DNA from: Borovskyia barvae | Taxonomy: Eukaryota; Euglenozoa; Kinetoplastea; Trypanosomatida; Trypanosomatidae | Direction of reading: 5' to 3' | DNA length: 64,000 bases | Assembly: GCA_030849085.1 (NCBI GenBank) | Contig: JASAOM010001071.1 | Coordinates: 62,001 to 126,000, forward strand | Shown here: piece by piece, positions 9,401 through 17,904 of the stretch | Layout of the letters: each line of letters opens with the position of its first letter | How positions within the stretch are numbered: the first letter of the stretch is position 1 | The notes under the pieces: model-generated | Databases searched by the model: none | What the model saw: the letters and a program-made list of their open reading frames with translations, nothing else | Told to the model about the DNA's origin: nothing | Translations under genes and position numbers: made by a program

Positions 9401-11684
9401 CTGTCAGGTGTTTGACCTCCTGCTTCTGCGTGTTGACGTCGCGGCGGCGTCTGCGCTGTCGTCGTCACCACGCGGCGGCGTTGATCGAGACACGCGGGTC
9501 GACATGGCGCTAAGTGCGGTTGTCTTTGTGTTTCTCGCCATTCAGTGGGCCGTGGTCTTCCCCGACGAACACGTGCTTGGTGGCTGCAGCAGAGAGGCGG
9601 CGGGGGCGGAAGAGGACCAACCGGCGGAGGCGGCGTCCGTGAGCTGCTCTGCGGCGACGCCCATTTCCGACGCAGCGGTCAGCACACCTGCCGAAACGCA
9701 TAGGGCAGCTCCACGGTCAACGCACGACCTTGGACGGAGGTGGTGGCAGCGCTGCCGGCGGTTTATGCGTCACTGCAACCGGCACCGCGCCGGTGCCGGG
9801 GCTGACTACTACGCTATTCAGCTCTTCTTCGATCTGCTCTCGCTCCTACTCTTCTGCTGGGCCTACTACGCGATAGCGCCTCCGAGCACAACGGCCTCCG
9901 AGGACAACCTCGTCTACGCGGTGCAGCACAACCGCCTGCCGGGTTTCTTCGTTGCAACGGTACTAGGGCTCGTCGTAATACTGTTCCTGGAGCGCGTACT
10001 GTACGTGCTGAACGCCCTCACCGCCAAGCTCGTGCTGCACGTTCTCCTGACGGTAGCCTATCACGTGCTCTACGTGCTCTGGCGCGCGGGGCAGCAGAAC
10101 GCAACCAGAGCAACCCCCTCCATCGCCACCACGGCGCCAGTGGCTTTACTGCTCACCACGAAGCTCGCTTCGCTGTGGTGTAGCGCTCTCCAGCTCCGCC
10201 ACGGCTACCCGCTGAATCGCCTGCACGACTGTTTCACGGCGAAGACGGACATGCTGCACTGGTTCGGCCACGTGCTCTTCCGCGCTGTGCCGTTTTTGAT
10301 GGAGCTGCAGGTCCTGCTGGATTGGTCCTTCAGTGCCACCACGCTGAAGGTGCAGCACTGGATGCTGCTAGAGGACATCCACCACACCGTGTACCGTCGC
10401 TGCGTGGACATGAGGGATCTGTATCACACCAGCCGCCATCAGGGGCGTCGCTTCCCGTACAAGGTTCGCCTCTACCAAGGTGTCCTCGGCTTCTCTGCCA
10501 TTCTACTGCTCCTTTTTTTCCCACTGTTCTGGTACTCAACGTTCGGACCGCAGGTGCAGCCCAGCCACGTGACAGCGTGGACGACAGAACTCGCCTTCAC
10601 TGGTATGACCGCTACCCCGATCTTTACTGCGGATGCCACGGTTGCTCCCTCGACTTTTGCTGCCGCGACCGCGGCGACGAGCATGCCCGGAGGAGCCAGC
10701 GCCAGCCCCGCGACGCTCTTGCGCGTTGCGGCCGTGACGGACACGTGGCAAACGGTTCGGGTGGCGTCGTGCAGCAGTCAGATGTGGTCGTACACGCCGG
10801 CAGCCCTGGACGAACTGATCGAGCGCGCGCGTGCACCAGCGAGCACAGTGGGAGTGGTGTTGCGGAGCCGCGTATCGCGCAGTCGTGCAAGCGATGCAAG
10901 TCTTTCCGCGGTGACTATGGAGGATACGTACACACTGCCTTCGTCCTCGGCTGCTGGCCTTGCGAGTCTTTTGGGGGCGTGGCGCGATGCAGACGCGTCG
11001 AGTACGGTAGACGCGACAAGCATGTCCCTCGCGGTGCCCTTGCCCGATTTCTACCTGCCGTACACAAGCAGCAGTGGTGCGACGGTTGCTGCCGTTTCAG
11101 GCGACGGCATGCAGCGCGCCTCGTGCGCACTGCAGCTGCACCGTCTGGGGCTGTTCCGCGCCTTTGTCTGCGTTGCGTGTGGCGACGCCGACGGTCTCGG
11201 CGATGCTTCCTCTTCTACCCTTTCAGGGCGGCAGCCGGGCCCAACGGGCTCGATGACGTACGTCACCGTCAGCGCGGATGTGGCCACCGTGGAGAGCAGC
11301 CTCTCCCTGATACCCAATCTTGGGATTATCGCGCTCTACACGAGCTTTGTCTTGGTTGGGAGCAGCTACATTCGCAGCTACTTCGCCGGGGACGCACATC
11401 GCACGGCGCTATTACAGCTCGCCAACCCCGAGCCGGTGGTAGAGCTGCTGCGCTATTTGTACCTGGCTCGATCATCCGCTAACAGCGGGCAGTACAGCGA
11501 CCTGTCGCTGGAGCAGCTGCTCTTTCTGGAGCTGCTCGACCTTCTCCGCTCGCCAGAGACGCTCCTGCGGCTCGGCGGCCGTCGCGTCGACGACTACGTC
11601 GGCTCAGTGTACCGACGCGCGCTGTACGAGGCAGTGAAGCAGCCGTTTGTCGTGGCAGGCGGGGCGGGCGAGGGCCTGCGCTAA
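6423..11684 (+). CDS. Piezo-like mechanosensitive ion channel
   Basis: Probably a mechanically gated cation channel of the Piezo family. The 1753-residue product has about 16-17 hydrophobic segments: eight before residue 490, a long charged loop (490-910, with an Arg/Gln-rich coiled coil near 495-545), then the rest. The C-terminal third carries the family signature: PFLMELQVLLDWS at 1290 with TTLKVQHWMLLEDI after it, matching the Piezo pattern PF..E...DW...TTL...W..EDI. An outer-helix-like segment (about 1347-1375) follows, then a 250-residue extracellular cap-like domain. The inner helix is near 1634-1655, and the cytosolic tail contains LRSPETLLRL (1708-1717), like RSPETMIKW of animal Piezo. 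It is shorter than animal Piezo (about 2500 aa), mainly in the N-terminal blade. The frame is open from 6018, but 6423 is the first ATG and fits the splice site. Confidence 0.85.
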   Translation: MSSWVKVMNGLYLFLVLHLLFLLLMLEQSIVAAGLLFAFFVCSVKRVEQQGQQQRLSTGGPASPPPKLPGASDDTLPVQGLRHSAALGSEFTSRSRTEPCWLPSATCEPVVRTPSPTQCGENPTRLGSRQWRGGIDGSAESWGDEAGGCQNGLYTPLRERTDETLVYSSPDPRTREVFGQTVCGPCISASVAVAFPQSQSEGVEEGGRSDAAAFYIAPRVCWVGATAVVALGVACASCALRCRVFHAASPSLAQPLWASAPGTEAALALLLGLHMRDPKRGMHNWLFLALMACVGAASCAWSVCYVALKMCHRPGGAVERAARFCNSVSDCGPERSGVCVFAHRWLAAAAPRLILFVTCAPLSCLWVGVAGLGLGTGLGLVILAVVLAVVLAAPHPWSGVRRRQAAREAPPLWAGYPCLLLFLWATQTILLLPSVQDVLAAASPPSTQHRWLAALGIVPQHPTDGQPGWCVAWDIGLWWAGLEFVCFRSATFSTRARRLHQRAERGRSSRAQVLLALEQREAVQREHAKQQQRAAREKLRQLRRERRTLYGDGERRGGPRTQRHRATATHRHRSGEWQQAGGAGFPSLVHPFATLESRSSPYCWEEKDYSEWQHDHRAGDDARASVTPLGEPAPWQPQEMAAGALAELDAEDEPVHSCWGGCARARADSPCRADGEAACRSSPMDCGCCPSAQASPPKWHPCRRTNSPFAFSVSSSGLRGGPSSVRGARLASVSPPQSDGCGAHCTPECASLPSQSLDAACCTVLSPPPEIAPLSLRAVCHYLAEAGPRRRNPSPVPALAASQERNAGETPVGAAPSWRHRLAQGLHRCVQWLSASVSAHLEMHVVLTKVDVGRDESPPAAFVHQTEPPLDAPPGESRCSASQKRLVCAPGGAVEEGGGAAAVPSFRQLLWSCVVMQWSAMCSLMLLIQFAVSGTAANLLPSLACLVYATLQRPWPPVQYWRVQLLYSALTLLAKGAARVYISEVMSDAGLSTCQVFDLLLLRVDVAAASALSSSPRGGVDRDTRVDMALSAVVFVFLAIQWAVVFPDEHVLGGCSREAAGAEEDQPAEAASVSCSAATPISDAAVSTPAETHRAAPRSTHDLGRRWWQRCRRFMRHCNRHRAGAGADYYAIQLFFDLLSLLLFCWAYYAIAPPSTTASEDNLVYAVQHNRLPGFFVATVLGLVVILFLERVLYVLNALTAKLVLHVLLTVAYHVLYVLWRAGQQNATRATPSIATTAPVALLLTTKLASLWCSALQLRHGYPLNRLHDCFTAKTDMLHWFGHVLFRAVPFLMELQVLLDWSFSATTLKVQHWMLLEDIHHTVYRRCVDMRDLYHTSRHQGRRFPYKVRLYQGVLGFSAILLLLFFPLFWYSTFGPQVQPSHVTAWTTELAFTGMTATPIFTADATVAPSTFAAATAATSMPGGASASPATLLRVAAVTDTWQTVRVASCSSQMWSYTPAALDELIERARAPASTVGVVLRSRVSRSRASDASLSAVTMEDTYTLPSSSAAGLASLLGAWRDADASSTVDATSMSLAVPLPDFYLPYTSSSGATVAAVSGDGMQRASCALQLHRLGLFRAFVCVACGDADGLGDASSSTLSGRQPGPTGSMTYVTVSADVATVESSLSLIPNLGIIALYTSFVLVGSSYIRSYFAGDAHRTALLQLANPEPVVELLRYLYLARSSANSGQYSDLSLEQLLFLELLDLLRSPETLLRLGGRRVDDYVGSVYRRALYEAVKQPFVVAGGAGEGLR

Positions 11685-12494
11685 AGTGTGTGTGCCTTGT
11701 GTCGTGGACACGTCGTTCTCTGTCGAGGCAGAGGTGTATGTATCTGTGTGCGTACGTGTGTGTCTGTGTGTGTGTGTGTCGATCTGACCCACCCCGCGGG
11801 TGGTCCGAAGCGACTCCTTCTTCCCCCGCGCCTGCTTTCCCCCTCCCCCTGCCTCCCCCCTTACGGAGCCTCCCGAAGACGTCGTATGAATCACGGCCGG
11901 AGAGGCGGGGTTGGGGAGAGGGGGAGGGGCGGAAGGGCGCGGGAGAGGGGGATGCACACGCACACGTACGCATGGACATATGCACCTCTCACCTCGCAGT
12001 GGCTGGCGTTTCCGGGACACATGGTCCGCGCTGCAGCGTTGGTTCTCCCTCGCACCGCCCGCCACAGCGAACGGCGGCTCCTTTTGCCCGTCGAGAGTGC
12101 GCCGGGGCAGCGAGCCGTTGTAGTGCTTGTGGCGTGTGGAGGGGGCCTAGCAGCCCCAGAGGAAGGTCGCTGTGCTGCCCGCTGTTGGTGGAGGAAAGGG
12201 CCAGGTACGGATGGCGCAGCAGCTTTGCCGCCGGTGGGGGGCTGGGGAGTTGCGAGAGCGCCGTGCGGTGGGTGTTTCTGGCGAGGTCGCAGCGAGCGTG
12301 GCTGCTCGGGACCAGGGAAAAGCTCGTGTGGAGCCGCGGTGCACCGGAAATGGGGATTGAGGAGGGGCTGCTTTCCACGGTGGCCAAGGCTGTGTGGCAT
12401 CGAGCCCGCTGGGCCGAGCTGCCACACTTTGCGGAGAGTGATCGGACCGCCTGTATGTATCGCCGCATGCGGCGCAGGTTGAGACTGACGCAGG

Positions 12495-12784
12495 TGGAAA
12501 GCAATGCTGACCACCACCTCTCCCCAGTACTCTTCGCACCCCTCTCCCTCTCTGTCCTGATATTGTGCGTTATTCTCTGCTCTCCGTTGCCGCAGCCTGC
12601 TGGTGTCGCTATTTGCTTGCCGCACCACCATCGATTCGAGCGCTGCGTGGAGCAGCTGGGCTCCCACCAAGACGGCGCGGGGCTGGGACCCCGGTGGGCA
12701 CCTCCTTTCTGTGAGGGCACGGGCCCAAGCGTGCCTTGGCTGAATCGGGTTACCGCCTACGCGCGGCCTTCAGCACCACCACCC
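12495..12784 (+). repeat. Direct repeat, copy 2 (290 bp)
   Basis: Second copy of the 5262-5551 repeat, same orientation, no mismatch seen. It lies in the 3' UTR of the Piezo-like gene, 811 bp after the stop codon. Perfect identity in non-coding DNA points to a recent duplication or ongoing gene conversion. Confidence 0.95.
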
Positions 12785-12904
12785 CTTTTTCTCTTTTTGA
12801 CACGGTTCCTCTCGCGGATTGTTTCGTGCCTCCCGCACGACATCCTCCCTCGAGGAAACGTGCCCTCGATCACGTACACCTCAGGGTAACTTCGGTGGCT
12901 GTGT

Positions 12905-12923
12905 TGGGGGGGGGGGGGGGGGG
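12905..12923 (+). repeat. G19 homopolymer
   Basis: An uninterrupted run of 19 G lies between the second direct repeat and the polymerase gene. It is a likely slippage and sequencing-error site and could form a G-quadruplex on the sense strand. Its exact length should be treated as uncertain. Confidence 0.8.
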
Positions 12924-12974
12924 TTGAGTCAGAGAGATGAACAGAAGGACGGTCAATCCGAGTCTCCATTGTCG

Positions 12975-13033
12975 TGTTTTTCTTCGGTTTTTACCTTTCC
13001 TTCCTTTTCCTTCCATTTTTCCCCATGCTGCAG
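12975..13033 (+). promoter_or_regulatory. Candidate trans-splice acceptor for the DNA polymerase gene
   Basis: A 55-base T/C-rich tract ends in CATGCTGCAG with AG at 13032-13033. This gives a 5' UTR of about 236 nt before ATG 13270. Confidence 0.6.
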
Positions 13034-13269
13034 TTTCCAAGAAACCTTCCTGGTGATCTTGGAACTGCGCTGGGCAGGAAAGACCTGTTTCTGCTGCTCA
13101 GCACGTTGTCGGTTGAAGGTTGCTTCTTTTCGCCTCGTCTCGCTCCTCAACACGACCGGCCGCGCCCTCTTCAGTTCGTGTTATACCTTAAAGTGCACGG
13201 ATTTGTGAAGGTTATTTTTACCAGAATTAACGTCGGGTACACGTACACATAGCCACCTTGTTATTCGGA

Positions 13270-16200
13270 ATGAATCGCTCTCGGCAGCACGAGGCTCTAC
13301 GTCAGGGATTCCGTGAGGTACCCATGACCCACCTCGCTCCCAGAATACTGCAGGGTACATCTCCTGTGCACCGTGGGCCACATTCCTTTGCGCCGGAAAC
13401 TCCTGTAAGTGGGGCCCCCGAAGATTTCGGTAGCTCAACTTATGCGGAAAGTGTGGTAAGGCCCTTTCTCACTGACAAACTCCTCGATGGGGATGAGGAC
13501 GACGAAACCCTGATCCACGTCCGAAAATGGCAGCACTTCGGCCTTCAAGTAACACCGCAAATCTCCTTGACGCTGTCTGGGCCACAGAGGTCGCCCCCAC
13601 AGCGTTCATTATGTGAGAAGGGAGCTGGCCTTGAGTCACCTACCTCCCACCAATCCGTCTGCCAGGAGAAAGCATGCCCTCACCGTGGTACCCCTGTTCG
13701 TAAAGTAAACGAGAACGGCGACCTTTTACGGTACCAGTTGAGCCGTATGGAAAAGGAGCCGGTGAAGACCGCTGGCTTACACCACCACCCGGTGAGTGTC
13801 TCGTTTCCTGCGTCTACGATCACAACAGAGCCTGCTAAACTCGGTTTGTCGGTGAAGGAAGTGGAAAATCAACACGATAACCGTGCCGCGGTGCAAGAGA
13901 CCTACGGTGAAGATGCTGCGAAATGTGCAAACAGTAAACCGGTGCGACACCAGCAATATTGCTATAACAAAGCCACTCCCGCGCTCGTGACGACCCAGCC
14001 GAGGGTCCCAAGCCAACACCCAGAAGCTGCGCCGATCGAAGTTATAGGCACTGATGACGGTCAAGAGTCAGCAGATGGCGCGCGCCATCTCCACGTGGAG
14101 CTCGCCAAACTCTCTCAGAAGGTGCAACTCAGCGCGGAGGTTCTGCGCTGTGGGCCACCAAAGCGCTCTGGCGGCAGTTTCTCGTCATGGCCTCCGAAGC
14201 GTCAGAGTGCAAGAGAGAGAGGTGCCTGTACAGCGAGGAAAGTTAAATACGATGAAAGAAACGGGAACGATGGCAGCGTCAAAGGCGCAGTAGATGCATT
14301 AGCATGTGAGCGAAGCACTATCAGCAGAAACCAAGGAACAAAGTCCTCACGCAAGCGTGACCGGACAGCATCAGGAGTCGCAGGAGGTGATAGGTCCACA
14401 TCGACTGCTCCGCAGAATAAAAGAAAAATGGGAGCCGCTAACCAACAAGATCCTGCTGGCTGCGCAACCGGTGCCGCAGCCCCACGCACGCTTTTCTCCA
14501 TCTCGTCGAATGGAAAGGGCAACGAGGCTATCGTAGGAAATCACAGCGCACCGGCAGCCAGCGCTAGTGTATCGGTGCCTTATATCTACCTACAAACCTC
14601 TACGGACAACCTTTTTAGTGACATACGGCGCGCCCTGCACGACCCTGACCGCATTCAAGCACCACCGCTGTTCGTCGGTCTTAGCGCGCTCAGCGTCAAC
14701 GGTAGAAATCTGAATAGCGCCACGGCCGCGTTAGCAAATGTGGAGTGCAGAACAAACTTCACATATCCCGGCAACGGCTCCCGAACAGCGAAGTCACGTG
14801 CTTCGCGCTGCTTTACTTCGCTCGATCCGTTGCTTGTCCACCAGCAAGTTGAACTCATCATTTTGCGCTGGAAAGACGAGATATACGCTTTACCGGCGCA
14901 AACGCTTGGTTTAGCGTTCCTGTGTCGTGTTCTGGCCGAACTTCCTGGGGTGGAGCTCATTACCTTCAATGCGCAGGTGCTCCTGATAGCCCTTCTCGCG
15001 CATCGGAAGGGCACCCTGTGGTCCCATTGCGTTAGCGACGTGCGTGTCATGGCTTGGATGGCGCAAGTGCACGTTTCTGGATCCCCATCGATGATACATC
15101 AGACAGTTCACACCTCTGCGGGAGGTAGTAGCGCGGACGGCATAGCAGATGTGGACATGAGCCTTCTCTACCACTACGAGCAACTGCTTGGGCAAGTGTG
15201 TGGCGGCAAAGTTCTTCCAACGATACAGCTGAAGAAGACAAGTGAGATGGATCAGTGCTCCAGCGCAACTGAACTCACCACAGCGGCATCGCCACCGACC
15301 ACACCAGCACAGCGCCAATTGGCACAGGAGGTGTACTATCTCGCCACGGTGTACCGGAGTCTCTATGGGTTGCTCGGTAGCAAAGGACTCCTACAACCCT
15401 TTCTTCGACAGGAGAAGCGGATAGCACACCTGCTGGCACTTATGAAGTACAATGGCATGTACGTCGACCTACACGAGCTGCATCGCTTTCAGAGGAGCTG
15501 TGAAGCCGAGATGGCACGTCAGCGGTGCCTCGCAAACAGCCTGGTGCCTGGTATGGGTGAGGACTTTAATATTCAAAGTCACGACCAGTGTCGCAAAGCA
15601 TTATACGAAGTACTGGAGCTGGGTAAGTACCTGCTGAAGGCCCCGAGTGGCGAGGTGGCCAATGCCGCAGGACTGACAATCACGAAAGGAGGTCGACTTT
15701 CGACGGCGGAAGACACACTTCGGGCTCTTGCGCAGCATCATGAGTTTCCGAGGTGTTTACTGCGGTACCGGAAGGCATCTAAATTGATGCAAACCTACGT
15801 GGAAGGGATGATGGCCTACGCTGTAGTGCGTAAGAGTGGCATCGACGAAGCGCAAGTGCATCAGTCCCCTGGTGATGCTTTACAACAGACTTCGACATCC
15901 CTTCCAACTCGAGAGGGGGCAATGGGAGCTGGGGACGATAACCCCTTTATCGATTGCTGGCTTCCCGCGAGTAGCGATGACAGCAATAGCACTGCATCGT
16001 TGCGAGAACATCTGAAGGCACAGAACGGTGAAGAAGCAGTTAGCTCGTCGCTTTCAGGTAGAGTGGCCTCTCTTCCGTCGGAGGGTTATGCCACACTTCA
16101 CCCCAACTTTCTTCAAGAAGGCACCGACACCGGCCGGTTGTCTTGTATGGAACCAAACCTTCAAAATCTCCCGCGTAACAGCTCCGATGCCACCGATGAA

Positions 16201-16989
16201 GAGGGTGAGGAATACCTGCTTAGCTTTCGTCGTTGCTTTGTAGCCGTCGAAGGCTGTGTTCTGCTGTCGGTAGATTACCAGCAGATTGAGCTGCGTGTGC
16301 TGGCACACCTTTGCGGCGATGCTTCGCTTGTGGAAGCATTGTCGGCCTCGGCCGACATACATCGTTCTTTGGCAGAAGTGATTTTCAAGAAACAAACTGT
16401 CACTGCCGAGGAACGCAACTTAGCGAAACGTGTTGTCTTCGGTGTGCTCTATGGCGCCGGTCCGAAGACGCTTGCTGCGCAGATGGAAGTGTCCGTGGAG
16501 AGGGCCTTGCAGATAACGTCACTGCTCACTAGCGCCTTTCCTGGTATTGACAACTATCACCGCCGTGTGATTGAAGAAAGCCGCATAAATGGATTTGTGC
16601 GCACCCTTAGTGGCCGGCTACGATATCTGCCAGAAATTCGCAGCACTGTGCTGACAAAGCGCTCTTATGCGGAGCGGCAGGCATTCAACAGCGTGGTGCA
16701 AGGAAGTGCTGCGGATGTTATGAAAATGGCAATGTTGGCTGTCTCAAGGGAGGTACTGCAGCGATACGAGAGCACTGAGGTGTGCTTGCTCTCTCAAATT
16801 CACGACGAAATGGTCTTCATGGTGCGCAAGGAGTTACTACCGGCAGTGGTACCGCTTATATCTTCGGCAATGACGCACGCCACTCAACTGTGTGTGCCCT
16901 TGAGTGTGACGGTCAAATTCGGTACATCGCTAGGAAATCTCCGGGAGTGGTCAGTCGAGGACGATCTGGGTTTGGGTGAGGATGTTTGA
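13270..16989 (+). CDS. DNA polymerase, family A, theta/nu type (no helicase domain)
   Basis: Template-directed DNA polymerase, probably for translesion synthesis or microhomology-mediated end joining. All family A motifs are present: GRLSCMEPNLQNLPR (955 on), motif A VDYQQIELRVLAHL with metal-binding D1002 and E1007, O-helix R1049-K1053-F1057-Y1061-G1062, QAFNSVVQGSAADVMK, and motif C IHDEM with H1178, D1179 and E1180. An RNase H-like exonuclease remnant precedes the polymerase domain (DVRVMAWM); I see no intact acidic triad in it, as in theta and nu. The first 400 residues are disordered and basic. Length is 1239 aa from ATG 13270; the frame opens 12 bases earlier at a TTG. The helicase half of animal POLQ is absent, as reported for Leishmania where the two halves are separate genes. 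A kinetoplast Pol I-like enzyme is the main alternative. Confidence 0.85.
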   Translation: MNRSRQHEALRQGFREVPMTHLAPRILQGTSPVHRGPHSFAPETPVSGAPEDFGSSTYAESVVRPFLTDKLLDGDEDDETLIHVRKWQHFGLQVTPQISLTLSGPQRSPPQRSLCEKGAGLESPTSHQSVCQEKACPHRGTPVRKVNENGDLLRYQLSRMEKEPVKTAGLHHHPVSVSFPASTITTEPAKLGLSVKEVENQHDNRAAVQETYGEDAAKCANSKPVRHQQYCYNKATPALVTTQPRVPSQHPEAAPIEVIGTDDGQESADGARHLHVELAKLSQKVQLSAEVLRCGPPKRSGGSFSSWPPKRQSARERGACTARKVKYDERNGNDGSVKGAVDALACERSTISRNQGTKSSRKRDRTASGVAGGDRSTSTAPQNKRKMGAANQQDPAGCATGAAAPRTLFSISSNGKGNEAIVGNHSAPAASASVSVPYIYLQTSTDNLFSDIRRALHDPDRIQAPPLFVGLSALSVNGRNLNSATAALANVECRTNFTYPGNGSRTAKSRASRCFTSLDPLLVHQQVELIILRWKDEIYALPAQTLGLAFLCRVLAELPGVELITFNAQVLLIALLAHRKGTLWSHCVSDVRVMAWMAQVHVSGSPSMIHQTVHTSAGGSSADGIADVDMSLLYHYEQLLGQVCGGKVLPTIQLKKTSEMDQCSSATELTTAASPPTTPAQRQLAQEVYYLATVYRSLYGLLGSKGLLQPFLRQEKRIAHLLALMKYNGMYVDLHELHRFQRSCEAEMARQRCLANSLVPGMGEDFNIQSHDQCRKALYEVLELGKYLLKAPSGEVANAAGLTITKGGRLSTAEDTLRALAQHHEFPRCLLRYRKASKLMQTYVEGMMAYAVVRKSGIDEAQVHQSPGDALQQTSTSLPTREGAMGAGDDNPFIDCWLPASSDDSNSTASLREHLKAQNGEEAVSSSLSGRVASLPSEGYATLHPNFLQEGTDTGRLSCMEPNLQNLPRNSSDATDEEGEEYLLSFRRCFVAVEGCVLLSVDYQQIELRVLAHLCGDASLVEALSASADIHRSLAEVIFKKQTVTAEERNLAKRVVFGVLYGAGPKTLAAQMEVSVERALQITSLLTSAFPGIDNYHRRVIEESRINGFVRTLSGRLRYLPEIRSTVLTKRSYAERQAFNSVVQGSAADVMKMAMLAVSREVLQRYESTEVCLLSQIHDEMVFMVRKELLPAVVPLISSAMTHATQLCVPLSVTVKFGTSLGNLREWSVEDDLGLGEDV

Positions 16990-17904
16990 ATCGAGAATCA
17001 AAGAAATTGTAACACAACCAGTAACCTACCATGCTGGTCCTATACATATATATATACATATATATGTCTGGGTGTGTGCTTGCTTTGTGGTTTCAAGTAC
17101 TCTTCAGAAGCCACCTTCCTCTGCTTCCTGCTCTTTCGCTCAAAAAAAAATCATATCATTTATCTTTGGTGGGAAAGGGTGGTACTGCCGCGTCAAAGAA
17201 GATGAGGAAGGACGCGTATAGTAGAACGGGAGGTTGGGCGAACGAGGCAGCCTGCTCCCTTTGAAGTGGATGCCTTATACATTGGCGCAGGCGAAAGCAT
17301 TGAATGACGCTTACTCCCGTGTGCCGTTAAAGCGTCCTCACGGGGATGTGCGGACTTGCTCTTCTTCTTGGGCTGGCGGGACACCGCTCTCCAGAATTCA
17401 AAAAAGGGAACCTTTTTCTTCGGAGATAAAGGCTTCTTCAAAAAACTCTACAAAGGGGAAATTAGTGGGGGAAAGCCACCCGTGGCACCGGCGGTGTTTA
17501 GCCTTCCACACTCGCACACCCTCCTCTTCTTGCACCTTCACATCTCGCAACTAGGGTTACCTCGTTGCTTTGGAAGATTCATTGCGGCTGTACCTCCCAC
17601 TCGGTGCTCATCTATACGCGCTCTAAGTTGCTGCGGTGCATTGCAACAGTTACGTCAGTACCCTGACGACAGGCGCCAAACTACAAAGCTGATGTAAAGG
17701 CTCTTCTCTGACGCAGCAAAGAAAAAGAAGCTCTTCTCGCCTTTCACTTCCCACGTAGTTTGCGTATTTCTAATAAGGCAGCCCTCCAAAGAAAAGATCT
17801 TCTGCTCAGCATTCATAATACTTGCGTAAACAAATATTGCCCAATCCCAACATTACTTCTTTCCATAGGGACTCGTCCAAACACGAAAAACCGAACGATC
17901 AACC
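16990..17904. other. Intergenic spacer, no gene seen
   Basis: This 0.9-kb spacer has interrupted TA microsatellite sequence at about 17041-17067 and pyrimidine stretches near 17500-17540 and 17730-17758. Two acceptor candidates precede the phosphatase gene: CCACGTAG (AG 17757-17758) and TTCCATAG (AG 17867-17868, 36 nt before the ATG). No RNA gene or plausible ORF was seen. Confidence 0.65.

Larger units (their letters stand above)
11685..13269. other. 3' UTR of the Piezo-like gene, GC-rich element and repeat copy 2
   Basis: A TG-rich microsatellite (about 11755-11780) is followed by a GC-rich block, about 11990-12490, that is open in several frames on both strands without protein-like composition. 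Repeat copy 2 comes next, then a run of 19 G at 12905-12923 and the T/C-rich acceptor region of the polymerase gene. The GC-rich block plus repeat (about 790 bp in a 3' UTR) resembles in size and place the degenerate SIDER retroposons of Leishmania, but this is unproven. Confidence 0.65.

Noticed and set aside
11891-12720. Two long minus-strand frames (about 250 codons)
   Set aside because: They are overlapping shadows of the same GC-rich block, contain the repeat and oppose the transcription direction of every other gene.
11690-12889. 399-codon frame on the + strand through the Piezo 3' UTR
   Set aside because: It begins at a non-ATG codon, runs through the non-coding 290-bp repeat and is of low complexity; other frames here are equally open because the DNA is GC-rich.
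13270-16989. Calling the polymerase a kinetoplast (mitochondrial) Pol I-like enzyme
   Set aside because: Motif A context, the C-terminal part and the absence of an evident presequence fit theta/nu better, though a phylogeny is needed.
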